Assembly (NCBI GenBank): GCA_026008535.1
Contig: BRKX01000010.1
Location: 26,732,001 to 26,796,000, forward strand
Direction of reading: 5' to 3'
From: Perilla frutescens
Taxonomy: Eukaryota; Streptophyta; Magnoliopsida; Lamiales; Lamiaceae
DNA length: 64,000 bases
The notes beneath the pieces were generated by a model. That model worked only from the letters and a program-made list of their open reading frames with translations. It had not been told where the DNA came from and ran no database searches. The position numbers and the translations under genes are program-made. Below, piece by piece: positions 10,448 to 22,947 of the stretch; position 1 is the stretch's first letter, and every line of letters begins with the position of its first letter.

Positions 10448-11455
10448 GGAAAAAATCCAATATACCGAATCAAAATTTTGGTCCAAATTGCTCCTATAAC
10501 TTTTTAAAAATTTTTAAAATAATCCATCCGTTACTTCTTATACTAATGGATAGACATTAACGCCCGTTATTAATGTGGTTGGAAGTGTAATTTTACTAGT
10601 CTGAATTAGGATTTCAACAAAAAAATCCCTAAATTTAATTCACAACTCTAAAAAGTGGAGTCCACAAAAATTCACAATGGATGAAATTGAAGAATGAAAG
10701 CATCTCGTGTTGTCACTGCAACCACCTCCTCCCCTAGCAGTTTTAGGCATTGCACCATTAGTAGTATGTTTCTGATCTTGAGTTTTCTTTCCTCCTCTGT
10801 GTAGCCTCTCAACTAACTTCTCACCACTTCCTACTTGTTGATCTGTTGCTATCGCCTTAGTTGTGAATATGTTGTCTCCTGTTATATATCATTTTCTGCC
10901 ATTGTTGGAACCTTATCAACTCTCCATTTCTTGATCCTGTGTTTACTGCTACCCATTTTGATGGACTAATTTATTGGAAATTGTTACTGGAAATCCAAGG
11001 GTCTCTCTCTCCCTCTCTCGGAACAGTTAGAAATTGAAGGAGATTTCAAAAATTTGTAATTATGAGAAAATAGTGGGAGAATTACAAACAGGGTGGATGC
11101 AAAAATGTGGAGGAAGAAAGGTGACATGCAAGAGAAAATGTATGTATTGGTGGAGAGAATTTTTAAAAATTTCGAAAACAAATGAGTTCAATCCAAATGT
11201 GGGTGTTAGTGTGTGAAAAAAAATATGCGTTGGAGTATGTTGTAACGGAAATTTTTTTATGGACGTCAAGGGAACAACAAAAAAATGTGCATTAGTGTAT
11301 GTCATAACATAAATTTTTTACGGACATTGAGGGAGTAACAAATGGACCAACCTGACACTTTTTAAAAAATTATATGAGCAATTTAGATCAAAATTTTATT
11401 TCGGTATCAAATTGCATTTTCAAAAATAGTTGAAGGAGCAGATTGGACATCTTCC
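10448..11455. mobile_element. Inverted-repeat element of about 1 kb
   Basis: The left arm (10448 to about 10512) contains CAAAATTTTGGTCCAAATTG followed by CTCCTATAACTTTTTAAAAA. The right arm (about 11364-11455), read in reverse, contains a close match, with GATACCGAAATAAAATTTTG before it. No clean target duplication was found, so the class (Mutator-like or other) is open. The interior has no coding domain; the short frames at 10984-11305 are shadows. Confidence 0.55.
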
Positions 11456-11890
11456 CTACTTATAATGAACTATTGTATGCAATTTAGGTATGCTCATTTT
11501 TTTAACCCTATGTAAATTAACTCTAAATTTGCATTTAATTTATATTTATCAATAATCATATGAGAATTTTTTTTTTTCATATGAGAATTATTTGACCTTA
11601 ATATGAGAATTATTTGACCTTAATGTTTAAACTTATTTAAAAATCTGGAATGCAATACATGAAAAAATATATAAATTCTCTTTTATCATAAAATTTCACT
11701 TATTTTATATGTTTTCGTTTTTTGGTTTGTGTATTTTCACAAACTAGATGATAGCCGAGTTAACTGCATTTGTTTTGGAGTTGGGCTCTACTATTGTAAT
11801 ACATTGAAAATTAATATTTTTTTCCTTCAATAATTTCAAATAACATATCAGTGTTGAACATGAAAATACATTATTAGGTATGTATAAAAT

Positions 11891-12005
11891 ACGACCGAGG
11901 AGTTGGAAAGAGAGGTGAATAAGAGTTTAGAGAGAAGAGAGAATGGAGGAATAGTTGAGGCTGAGAGTGGCGGAGGTGCGGTTTTGCTGCCACTGCCAAC
12001 CTAGG
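11891..12005 (+). pseudogene. LSU gene fragment, broken
   Basis: The stretch matches the LSU gene at about 3840-3975: both share CGAGGAGTT, GAGGTGAA, AAGAGTTTAGAGAGA, GAGAGAATG, GGCTGAGAGTGGCGGAG and TTTTGCTGCCA-type blocks in the same order. Compared with the intact gene it has several small deletions (for example the ATGAGGGCGTGGGGGC part is missing), a TAG in the original phase, and no start. It corresponds to residues about 23-65 of the LSU protein. It is probably a partial duplicate rather than a retrocopy, since no poly(A) tail is seen. Confidence 0.8.
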
Positions 12006-13281
12006 TAAATTCAAAGCATGTCTTGTTCCGACTTCCGAGCAATCTCCTTTCATATTTTAAATCTAATTAATTTATACGTGTTTTGTATATTAATAATTTG
12101 TAAGAGTAGGGATTGACTATAATTAACATTGTGGTTGGTGTGGGAACTAGACACTATGCTTAACTAATATAATTCTATTGCTTATCACAGACTCACAATG
12201 TATTTTAATGCTAATTAGCACTAAAATTCAAAAAGTATATATTAAAATCTAACAACAATTGTATATGTTCTGTTTTGTGTTGATTTTCTATAATCTGTAT
12301 TTTTTTTAATTGTTATAAACAAAGAACTAGAAGAAATGGGGGAGTTTGGGACAATTTTCTAGATATCTCATACCAACCCGGCCACACGTACGGTTGAACA
12401 CTGTAATTGTAACAGTTCTAAAACTGCGCGAGTATCAATTCATTCAAATGTAGGCACATTTGAAATAGGAGTTAAACTAAATTATCTCCGGATGATCAAG
12501 CTTTTCATGCAATGATTATCACAATCGAGATGACATATATTTGGCTAATACCCAGTCAGAAAATTGATGCACTAAATATCAACAATACCTCAACTGTTCA
12601 CCATTAACAAAATCTAACGCTCTCTCTTTCCAATTCTGAGAGACACCAAGCATCGTCATAACCCTTCAAAGAGTGGGCCGACTCAGTAATACAAAGCCAT
12701 CTGCAAAAAAGCCATGGCGTCAGGATCAAAGGAGCATCCAACCTAAAAAAAATAAACACACGAACAAACAGAACAAATTGATCAACTGTGTGTTTCTTCC
12801 TTTGCCTGCAATGTTATCAAACAAAAATAAATTAAGATAGGTTTCCATCATCAAAGTATTATTGGTCCTGCCTGACCTGACAAGCAAAACAACCTTCATC
12901 AAGTGAAAGGAAGTTGCTAAGAAAATAGAAACATAGATCAAAGCAAACATCTGGATGAAATATCATAAAAGGAACTAGTGACAACGAGTAAGAAAGAAGT
13001 CAAGAAGAACAAAGAAGTAATACAAGTAAGATAGTTAAGGGTGCCCCACAGCAGCGAACCAAAAAATATACAAGATAAGGTTCCACTTTCCTTCTCAATA
13101 ATAAGCAAGAAATTACTGAACAAAATGTTTTCCTAATTAAGGCCGGACAGTCATGTCTGTCCCCGAAGTAATGAACAAGTTTTTTAACCCATAGATAGTC
13201 CTAGGAAAAAGTAAGGAAGAGAGGGGGTGGGGGGCTAGGGAGGTCAAAGACGACAAGCAATTAAAAGATATACTGTAGTAT
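12006..13281. other. Spacer and probable 3' region of the cysteine-rich gene
   Basis: No protein domain was recognised. The right part, up to 13281, is probably the 3' UTR of the minus-strand gene that ends at 13282. The frames at 12726-13123 lack any domain. Confidence 0.5.
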
Positions 13282-13719
13282 CTAGTTCATATCCATGCCA
13301 TCTCCAATCTGACTGCAGATGGGGCTGACAGCATTGAATGATCTCTCAAATGGCGAGGGATGACGCTGTGCATCCCTTCTGCGCTTGAAAGCGCAGCTCT
13401 CTGTGGAGCAACTCTCAGCATCGAGCTTCCTCCGGACACCTCTCACTGCTTGTTGTTCAACTGGTGTTAAAGGAAAAATCTGCTTGCTCACTCTGCAGAG
13501 TGAGCTATGGTTATCATACAAAATTCTCTGGTTACAGTTTTTGTCACAAATGTGCATCTGTCCAGTTACACTGCAGCGATACATATTCCCACATACAAGT
13601 TCGTTTTCACATTTCCAATCACACTTGTGAATGGGGTTAGGCCCATCTTGGCCAAGAAGACTCGACATATAAATAACATTTGTAGGTAGAGCTACCATAG
13701 ATTTTCCAAATACCTCCAT
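13282..13719 (-). CDS. Small Cys/His-rich protein of unknown function
   Basis: I do not recognise the family by name. The frame encodes 145 residues. Residues 31-75 form a compact Cys/His cluster: His31, Cys33, Cys37, Cys43, Cys49, His56, Cys58, Cys62, His71 and Cys75, with the phrases HKCDWKCENE, MHICDKNCNQ and NHSSLC. This looks like a zinc-binding fold (inference). A conserved-looking FPLTPVEQQAV segment follows at 82-92, and KRRRD at 112-116 could be a nuclear signal. The leader appears spliced: a good acceptor (TATGCAG) lies at 13788-13794, and a donor is likely near 15040, after a CT-rich first exon and a TATA box at 15181. This split leader, the coherent cysteine pattern and the moderate GC argue for a real gene. 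The open frames on the other strand are shadows. Confidence 0.72.
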   Translation of the reverse strand: MEVFGKSMVALPTNVIYMSSLLGQDGPNPIHKCDWKCENELVCGNMYRCSVTGQMHICDKNCNQRILYDNHSSLCRVSKQIFPLTPVEQQAVRGVRRKLDAESCSTESCAFKRRRDAQRHPSPFERSFNAVSPICSQIGDGMDMN

Positions 13720-13790
13720 TGCTTAGCTTGACAAAGAAAATCTTAACCCTTGAAAGAATCCCGATCCCGACTCCTGGACCAGACGTTCTG

Positions 13791-15160
13791 CATACCCAAA
13801 AGAAGATGCGAATTATTGAGTTTGATACTCGAAGCTAGAACGATTGATTATTTTGTGTATGACTGAAGTCTACTTAGATAAAACCAAGAAGCTTTTGGTA
13901 GACAAAATCAAGAGAAGAGTTTGAGCAAGAAAACCATTTACACTAGGAGCAGCCCATTCATCCTCATCACGGCACTCTTTTCCCAGACCTAATTTGCATC
14001 TACTAGACATAAAATACTAAATACACAAAAAGAGACTTTGTGAAACCCAACAAGAAGGTGGAAGGCAGTGTTGAGGTGTGGGTTCACATTAATCAGCAAG
14101 CATGAACCACCACTGCACTCATGAGAACATTGTCTATCACTATCTCAAGACAGCAATGAACTTTTTTGTGCTTCAGCAACTACCATAGTCAAAACGTCAC
14201 TCGAACACACATTTCGTGAAGAGAGTAATCAAGCAAAAAAACAATAGTATGAATTCAGACGACATGATCAACACCTCACTTATTCACATTAAAGCTTAAA
14301 AAACTATCTATTAGACTATAATGTTTTTTCACACAAGTTCCACAAACGAAGTAGCCAGGCCATCACTTTTCTTCAATATTTTTGAATTTAAAAAGAGCAA
14401 GCAATTCTGATTTTCACTCAAGTAAAGATTTGTAAAGCACAACTTTGTTGGCATAAGAAACTGCAGATGCATATTTAACTCATTAAAATACATCGACGAG
14501 CTAAAGGCGTGCATTTACATTATTTCACATAAAGTTCAGAAAATGTAGGAAGCCAGCACAGATTTTCTATAGATCCCCAACGCTTAAAGGATAATTATAA
14601 ACGTACATTTAGCTGATGCAAATTACAGTAATAATCTCGAAAATCTAGGCTTAAGGTGCTGCTATCCTTTTTCATTTTCCGATTAAAAACAAATGAATGC
14701 GCTTTTACTTAATTTCAACGTAAATGACCAATTAAAGTATTCAGCCACCAACAATTTTCTAGAATACAAACATAGATCAAATTATAATCAGATTCCACGA
14801 AAATTGAAAGAAAGTAAAAAACCGATATATGATTACTGCTACAAAACATCTCCATACAACGCACAAAATAACAGAATCATAACCTCTCACGTAGCCAAAC
14901 GCAGGCCAAAACACATCCGCAACAAAAATAAAATAATAATGATGAAAAAAATAAAGCTCGACGAGAATGAATTAAGAAGCAGATTATAATAATTCAAAAG
15001 GAGAAAAGGGGGAGAAAGAGCGTACACAGTAGAAGAAACCTTCAGAGCAACCAACTTTCTCTCTCCGATTCCTCTCTTTCTCTCTCTCTCTCTCTGTTCT
15101 CGCACGTTTACACACACACACGCACACTGTAGGTAAAACAGAAACAACAGTTCGCAGCAA
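13791..15160 (-). other. Leader intron and first non-coding exon of the Cys/His-rich gene
   Basis: On the minus strand, a CT-rich first exon at about 15160-15041 ends in a TCTGAAG|GTTTCTTC-type donor (a second GT lies slightly further on). The intron then runs to the acceptor at 13788-13790. Its sequence is AT-rich and carries no coding frame with a domain. The exact donor needs transcript data. Confidence 0.5.
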
Positions 15161-15180
15161 CGAAAGAGGGGGAGAGTGAG

Positions 15181-15189
15181 ATATTTATA
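15181..15189 (-). promoter_or_regulatory. TATA box of the Cys/His-rich gene
   Basis: On the minus strand this reads TATAAATAT, about 30 bp before a CACACACA/CT-rich leader. It is the only good TATA box upstream of the split leader. Confidence 0.55.
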
Positions 15190-16225
15190 GAGCAAGGATA
15201 AGGTGATCCGATCATCGTGTACTAGACGTTGGAGTTTCCATTTAAATTTTTCATTAATTAAATGCAAATGCAAATGCATGTTTATATAATTAAAACTTTA
15301 ATTAGGTGAAAATGAGGGTGAAATTCTCATTAATTTGAGGCCAAAAACGGTGTCGTTGTGCGAATGCGAATGATTAACCGTGTAAGACGGAGGTGCTCAC
15401 GTGTGACCCCATCCCTGTTTTGTCCCAATTCCATGAACATATTTTCGGTGTGCGTAAATGCAAGAGATACAGTGTAAGAATTAATGCTGCCAAATTATTT
15501 TTAAATATTTTCTATTTTAAAAGGGCATTCTCCTCTCCTACCATTATGAGTTTTTGAATTGGTTCTAGTTAGGTAAAATTAAGTGTTTGTATTTAGATTT
15601 TTATTAAAACAACAAAATCAGCACTTTGTAATTATAACTAAAAATATCATCTTTGCAATAAATAATACATTTCCACATAGTTAATTAACAATTTAACAAT
15701 GCATCTTAAAGGACTCAAGTATGCTTTTTAACCTAATTTATATTTATACTCGTCCTTTATGGTTTGTAAATACTAAATGGTGCACATGAATGAATAGCAG
15801 ATTTGGAGGAAATTGCATCATAAGAACTAAAAAGTAGAAATATATGAGTGAGATGGCTTAAAAAGTATGTCATCAACCTACAAATAAATAATCGACACCT
15901 GCAGGAATAAATAGGGCACATTCCCAAACTCACTTGCAATTGCAACAACTCTTTCCATTCCATTAATTAATACATGATTACACTGTTGCAAAACAATCAC
16001 TTACAGTTACAGCTAACTAAATGTTGTAGATTGATTAATTTATACAACATGAGAGCAGAAGAGCATCATTCTCCGTGTGCATTTGCACTGTCAATCCCCA
16101 GATGGAACATTGTGGTGTGTACCGGGGCCGTTTCTGACAATGACAAACTTGGGGCAGGTGCGTCGTCTTCTTAATAAGGAGATAAACAGTCTTCATCCAA
16201 CAAATGACTACAACAACAAGAAATA
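15190..16225. other. Spacer between the Cys/His-rich gene and TGA2
   Basis: It holds the upstream flank of the Cys/His-rich gene and the 3' UTR of TGA2 (up to 16225). No domain-bearing frame was found. Confidence 0.55.
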
Positions 16226-19200
16226 TTACTCCCGAGGGCGAGCCAGCCAGAGAGAGCTAAGGGCACGGAGACGAGAGAAGTAGTCACTCACTGCAAGAAG
16301 AGCTCGAGCTGATTGTCGGGTTGTTAATATACGGTGCATTTGTTGAAGAGTCTGCTGCCTCAGATTATCAGCCTGCAATTGGAGATTTCAATTCCCATTC
16401 ATCACACATGATATACAATGCAATGTATTTAGTATAGTAACTCTTGAGATTTGCTCATGTACATGTGTGTGTCGATATGGGGGGGTGTAATCAAACCGAA
16501 TATTAGCCTTATCGAGCTCGATAAGAAAACTCGAAGCTCGACTCGATTATGTATAAATATTAAAATAAAAATTATATTTATTTAATTTTTCCAGCTCGAC
16601 TCAACTCAACATGCTCGCAAGCCTGTTGAGCTCACTATTATGAAGCTGGAGTTGGAGCTCGACCTCGGTAGCTTCTCGAGTAGTTCAAACTTGAGCTCGA
16701 CTCGACAAACCTTGAGTAGATTTTGAATTTTCATCGTAGGCTTGACTCACATACCCCCCCCCCCCCCCGCCCCATGTGTCAGTGTGTGTGTGTGTTATAT
16801 ACTATCTAAATTGCAATTTATTCATATAATAAACCTTGCTACTACTATAAAGTAGATGAACTATGATAAAAAAAATAAAAAAAATCAAAGCTTCACATAG
16901 ATTTTTTATGCGAGTAACAACAATGGGTAGAGTTGGGAGATACAGTATGCTTAAAAAATATGATCCCTATTTCTTTCTCTACATTAAAAAATAAAAGAAT
17001 GAAAGAAAGAAAGAAAGAATGTCTCCAAGTTAAGGATTAGTGATCAATAAGAATCTTCAGCAGAAATTTGGATACCACAAAATGCATGATGCATTCCACC
17101 AATTTCTTATGAGTTCACTAGAAGCAATAACCGTGATAAATATAGATGCAACACCAAATGCATGTTAGCGCCTCGTGTGAGTACATATTATGTTAAACTG
17201 TGTAAAGATACCTGACGAATGAAGCCCTCAAGAGTTCCTAACTTTCCCATAGCCATAGCCATCTGACCCATGTAGTTAGCAACGTTTCCAGAAGAACTCG
17301 ATGGAGAAAGAGAACCAGCTAATGTCTCAGCCAAAGATTGCTGCAATGCTTCCATACCCTGCGACAGTGCATCTTCAGCCTGCTGAGATGACTCTTGCAA
17401 GTTGTTGATGGCCAACGACTGCTGTTCAGTCAATGGCTCTAACTGGTTCATGAGAAGCTGGAAACAAGAAGACCAAGACTTTTAAGTCTAATTTGACCAA
17501 CATAAAATGGCCAAAAACAAAACAGTAGGCACTAGAAAGCTGATTGATAGTCTCTTACTACATAAAAGCACAATGCTAAAGGATGAAAACCATAAGCACA
17601 ACCTTGTATAAAGGAAAAAATCATATACATCCGCCATCTATAACCAAATTGCTTCAAACCAATACAATTATCAAGTTCAAATATACAGTTTCTGAAGATT
17701 CTTGATATTGACCAACAGGCAATGCAAATAAGAATAGAGAAGGGCATTCATACTTCCTCAGACCAACTGAGAGAGAGGGAGTAAATTTTAGAACTCCTCA
17801 GTGATATGTTTGAAACAATAAGCAACCAATGTGTCTTTCACATCAATCCAGGAACTATGATCACATAAATGTGCAACACATGTTCTTTTTTTTTTTTTTT
17901 TTAATCATTGTGAATCACAAGGTTGTACACATTAGAGTACATAGGAACTAAAGGAAAGGTACAAGAATAATATGTAGTTATACTCATTAGGGAACTCAAG
18001 GCAAGTACATCTCACAGCTAGGGGACTTTGACTTCTTCCTTAATAGAGGTACAATGATTGTAAATTGGAAGGGGTAAAGTTTTTAAATTGGAAAGATTTT
18101 ATTAAAGCTACGTTATCTTAATGTAGAAGGTGCAGGTTAGAACTCCTTATTTTACTTGTTTTCACTAAATCAACATAGAAGAACCAAGTGTACATCAAGG
18201 AGAAACGTATATTAACAGACTGAAAAAATTGGCTATTGATCTAAATTAGATGTTTTTCATTCTATCAAGCAAATAAAATGTCAAACACACAGTTTTTATA
18301 CTCTGTGGAGTTTATAAATACCAATATGCCAGAGATAAAGTGGTGAATGAAAGAAAGAATTTGGCAGATCTGTACCAGAACAAAATATGCATCCGGGAAT
18401 CTACAAGAAGGTAAGAATCCAAATTAATTGCTGCTTAATGAGGGTGTGGAAGGAAAAGATGTAACATGGACGTGCAGATTTTGAAGCAATTGAGGTGACT
18501 TACCTTAAGAAGCTCAGATGAGCGAAATCCACCAAGCCAGAGGAAGCACCTTTCAGCAGGCGTCCTCCACATGCCTGACAAAATGTGAAACACATCAGCC
18601 TTTGCAGCATCCCCTTTTATCCTAAAAAGTTCATCGTAGTGTGCCACAATGCCCTCCACTATGATGCGAAGTTCACCATCACCGGCATGAGAATTTACAG
18701 CACCTCTGAGCTCATTAATACGCCGGTTGTGCTCCTCCAGCCACCGTGTATATTCAACATCAAAGGCCAAGGCACCTAGAAACATGGGGTTTACAAGTGT
18801 TTTTTAAGAAGATTGAAGTTGGCTAAAAAACTTGAACTTGCGAAAGTACCAATGTTGACCATAACAAATAAGTATTCACAGGGAAACCACATGTCTAGCA
18901 ACCAAGGCCAAAGCTTCGAACATTTAAAAACCAATGCAATTTTATCAACCAACTCATCTCACACTCCTAGTATACATATTATGAGAAGAAGTTTGAGTAT
19001 TCTATTATTACATGTAATTGCATCATTCAAACATGAACCTTCTTTCTCTTTTACCTATCTAAGAATTGTAGAGGGACAGAAACTGAAACCGTAATCAGTT
19101 ACTTAAACAATAAAAGTCGCATCATGTTAAAGGTAAAAGACATCCTTATTCAAGTGCATCCCTCATAAACCTCTTGGTAAGTCAATTATCTGCAAACAAT

Positions 19201-21091
19201 GGAAGGCCAAGTATTACCACTTGCAAGGCACTAACACCAATGACGTAGTTCCGCCAAGATCTGGAAGTAACATTCATGGCCTGATGTGTGAGGAGCCAAG
19301 TCAAATACCATTATTACTCGACAAATAGCAGATGTAAGTTTACTTTCTTTCAACCATCTATATAGCTTATCTACCTCACTGTCTTACTGTCTAATTCATA
19401 AGACTTACAAGTTACAACAACTGCTATAATAAAGTGGGGGCATAGGTCCTACACATTGGCCCGCTCAATTTGTTTTTATTATTTGGATTATTTTATATCT
19501 ATTTTATTTTAATGCTTCAGTTATTATGTTACTTTCTAGTGTATGTTGTGAATAGAGAAGGAACCAAAGTCAGGTTCAAGCAAGAGAAACACATAGCTCA
19601 TCAATAAACCAACCAATATGCCATATTCTGTAACACCAAGCAAAAGAATGAGGAGAAGCTTGCCACTTGGCTTCACTTACTTGCACTTGTGATTGCTTCA
19701 GCTACTCTTGGCCTAGTTTTAGTTCCCACTTTCCAATAATTAGGTTGCTTTGATTAATTAATTATTTGATACTTATCTGGTCACTCCAATTCCATGCCAC
19801 ATTTTCCAAGTATAATTTTAGCACTAAAGGGCAAACCACTAAAACTCCAGATTATAGACCTTCTTAAGCTCTGAAGATCTCTAATTTTATAGATCAGTTT
19901 AACTAGTATTTATCAGAAAGTGTTCATGCACAAGAATCAGAATCAGAGTGTCCAGATAATCATACCATTTCCACCAGTGGACTGAGATTGATCTCCAGAA
20001 CTTGAGACAAATATCCCCTTCAGCAAAGAAAACACATTCACAAAATTGAAAAAGAAAGAAGACTTCCACAGGAATTGTATTTCTGTAATTGGTGTGCAGT
20101 AAGAAAAAAGAATAGAACCTGCTGCCTAGCTCGTTGGAGCTCTTGCTCAAGTTGTGTCAGCTTCATTCTGCTGCTTTCTAGCTGTTGAACATATGCCTAC
20201 ATCGAAAACGAAACAAAAAATTTAAGATATTATCAAAATTGGTGCCCGAAAGAGACGAATCATGGGCCAACAACAGCTTTCCGTAACTGTCAATCCCAAA
20301 AAGCAATGAATAATAGCTAATGGAGACTGAAAGCTGGTAGGCATTTACTTCAGTAGCTGGATGTATGATCAATATATTGCAAGTGCATATAGCAGTAAAT
20401 GTAAGCACATCTAGAAAACATACCAATGAATGAGTGGTGGTCAAATACGACATCAGTTTCATGAATTATAACTACGCTCTAATGAAGAAATGACACATCA
20501 ATGAGAAACATGCAAGAATATGGTGCAAGCATGTTAGGTAAAAGATGCCTATTTTAAAAGGTTTACCTTTTTTCTCAAGCGGCTTTTTCTTGCAGCTTCA
20601 CGATTTTGAGCAAGCCTGCGCAGTGTCTGCAGGAGGTAGTTGAGATCATACACTTGGATAAAAATAATGCATGTGCTGATTGCTGAAATCAATAATTCAA
20701 AGACCTTTTGATCTCTGGACTTATCACTGCCATCCGAAGCAACTGCAAGGTGAAGTTGATTGTCTGGAAACTGCAGAAGGAACAACCGCAATTGTTATTT
20801 CAGTAATTAACTGACTTTATCTTGCTCAAAATAGAAGGCATCTGGTACTTTTGCAAACATAGAAAGTAGGCAGTTATGGATACACCACTGAAATTATGAG
20901 TGGTAGTATTCGTATATATAAAAGAAAATGTTTCTCCTTCATTCATGATGCTTTATATATGTAAAAAAGAATACATATCCTGAGAAAGAAAATGTGCATA
21001 TTGTATAATAAAGCATTTTAGATACCCTCAAATTCTTATCTTCTGTTTCAGCATCAGTTGACGTATCTGTTCTAGGACTGGTATCCGCCAT
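16226..21091 (-). CDS. TGA2: TGA bZIP transcription factor, clade II (TGA2/5/6 type)
   Basis: Eight coding exons on the minus strand join cleanly: 21091-21026, 20770-20705, 20626-20567, 20196-20119, 20017-19966, 18775-18504, 17457-17212 and 16372-16226, all with GT-AG introns. They give 328 residues, close to the ~330 of Arabidopsis TGA2. The bZIP basic region and zipper span about 45-89 (NREAARKSRLRKK, then VQQLESSRMKL). The DOG1 domain follows from about 115 (FDVEYTRWLEEHNRRINELR, later MWRTPAERCFLWLGGFR), and the C-terminal YMGQMAMAMGKL segment is typical of TGA factors. Such proteins bind TGACG (as-1) elements in the nucleus and recruit NPR1 in salicylate and detoxification responses (family knowledge). 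The short N-terminus of about 44 residues before the bZIP places it in clade II. No stop or frameshift is present. Introns carry two MITEs. Confidence 0.97.
16479..16773. mobile_element. hAT-like MITE in a TGA2 intron
   Basis: The segment starts GGGGGGGTGTAATCAAACCG and ends with TCACATACCCCC and a run of C. Inside it, GAGCTCGA and CTCGACTCGA words recur, as in the plant hAT MITEs that begin GGGGTGTAA. Possible flanking duplications are TGTGTCGA and TGTGTCAG, matching at 6 of 8. It lies in the last intron of TGA2. A 15-C run at 16754-16768 forms part of its right end. Confidence 0.5.
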
Positions 21092-21131
21092 TTTGGATGC
21101 GCTGTTACCTTCTAGATCACTGCTTCAAACC

Positions 21132-22658
21132 TAAGCAAGACAAGCATTCAAGATTTTTGAGAGAGAGATAGCTAGAATCCAATGTCAACTAAATGGTCAC
21201 AAACAACATGAAGTTACTCTGAAAAAAAGCATTGCAAGAATCAGCATCCTTTTCCAGAGTTGACAGTTACAGAAAAGATTATAACTAATGACAAATAAAG
21301 TTGAACTTAAAGCATTCTTTTTGTATTCAAAAGCTCTCTGGTTCGTATGCTGACAATAAGATAGGACATACAAATTTGGATATCTCAGCCTAAGCAATTT
21401 ATTAGCTTACTATTTTAGAACTATGAAATAACTGCTTGTATTCTAATTTCAACCAAGACTTATTGTTGAACATCGACTAGTGGGACACTCTGCAGATCAG
21501 CATGTCAAGACTTATAATCAGGAAGGATTAATTGCAAAACAAATCAAAACCTTTATCATTTTTCGTGATATAATTGTATCTTTTTAATCTTAGTAATGCC
21601 AATAATAAACTTTCAATTTGTTGCAATTTGACGCATGATCCCCTAATTTCGGCAAAATTAAACTAAATTTAAACCTATCTTTCTTTGATTTTGGCATTTG
21701 CAGTATGAAAACATAGCATCAAAACTTATTATGCACTTCATATTAATATATATTCAGTGTAATTTCAGTTAAAATTTTCCGGACTTAGGGGTAGTGCATG
21801 GAATTGCAACAAATTGAAAGTAAATCAATAACATTGACAAAAATAAAAATGCATGATTACTTGCAAAAATAATTGAAGGACGTGAATTATTCTGCACTTA
21901 ACCCTTCATAGAATGTCTCAGCCAAGCATTAGCATATATCTCGAAACCAATGTTAATAGATAATAAATAGGAAAGTGTATTGCAGTGAGCCGAGAAACTG
22001 TTTGGCCACAGATAAATCAAGAGTGCACTTCACTTTGACCATAGATGCGCAGTTTCTAAAACTCGTTTGATGCACAGTTTCTCGCAAGCAACCAAATATT
22101 TCTCTCGATAAATCATTACTGAGGCTTCAGATAGTTTTAGTGCTAAATGGCCACTAACTTAAGTGTCAAAATAAATCATTCTAGCAATAGCTACAGCAAA
22201 CAGTTGAAAAACCACAAACTCCCAGTACAAACTCTGAACTATTTCTTCTATTTTTCCTTCTATTTGCCCCGCAGATTAAGTCCCCATACACATTGGCGCA
22301 AAATCTTTTCTCAAGCAATAAAAAAAAAAGGCAGTCATGATTACTACGTTCAGCATATTTTGTGTGAACATACCACTGCAAACGAAACCCTTGAAGATAC
22401 AGCACTTCAAATAATTGAGCTTGAATATATCAATTTACTAGATCTCACCCAACCTGCTATTTCTGCCAATTAGATATATGTCCTAAAAAACCGCTAACAC
22501 TTCAAGCTCAATCTACATTGAGTTAGTTTCTACTTCACCATAAAAGAAGGCATTTCACATGATCTCATAAAAAAAATCGCAAAAATCATCAACCTCGAGT
22601 TCTAAAGATAATTTCTGAAAAACAAAACATACTCAGAAGTTAAAAATTTAAACTTTAC
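21132..22658 (-). other. Leader (5' UTR) intron of TGA2
   Basis: On the minus strand the acceptor CTTGCTTAG lies just before the ATG-bearing exon (exon start at about 21131), and the donor GAGGAAACGAG|GTAAAG lies at 22659/22658. The intron is about 1.5 kb and includes the MITE at 21525-21880. The open frames at 22147-22473 have no domain. Confidence 0.65.
21525..21880. mobile_element. Inverted-repeat MITE in the TGA2 leader intron
   Basis: The left arm contains AACTTTCAATTTGTTGCAAT and the right arm its reverse complement (ATTGCAACAAATTGAAAGTA), and the arms stay similar for about 120 bp each, ending in ATTGCAAAA / TTTTGCAAG-type tips. No protein frame is present. A clear target duplication was not fixed, so the class is open (Mutator-like is possible). 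Confidence 0.6.
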
Positions 22659-22912
22659 CTCGTTTCCTCAAAAGGGCCACTGAAATTTTCTCTCACTTGG
22701 GACAGAGAGAGTAAAGACTAAAGAATGAGACCAGTAGAAACAGAAATGGGGAAAAAAAAAAAAAAAAGAAAAAATAAGGTTAATCGAATTCAACTCTGTC
22801 CTGATTTGCTTATATTCAATTGTTCCGCAGAGACGCAGACATTCATTTAGTTTAGTCGGAAAGAATGTGGCGAGGGATGGTTGGGTTGGAGCCCCAGAGA
22901 GACTACAGTTTC

Positions 22913-22945
<33 letters not shown>
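22659..22945 (-). promoter_or_regulatory. TGA2 leader exon and CT-rich start region
   Basis: On the minus strand a (CT)n run (22915-22945 as GA on the plus strand) leads into a leader with a T-rich tract and ends at the donor near 22659. An AATATAATAA sequence near 22985 is a possible TATA box. CT tracts near the start site are common in plant genes. Confidence 0.55.

Positions 22946-22947
<2 letters not shown>

Noticed and set aside
22147..22473. 108-residue frame in the TGA2 leader intron
   Set aside because: It is in an intron, AT-rich, with no domain and no splice-consistent context.
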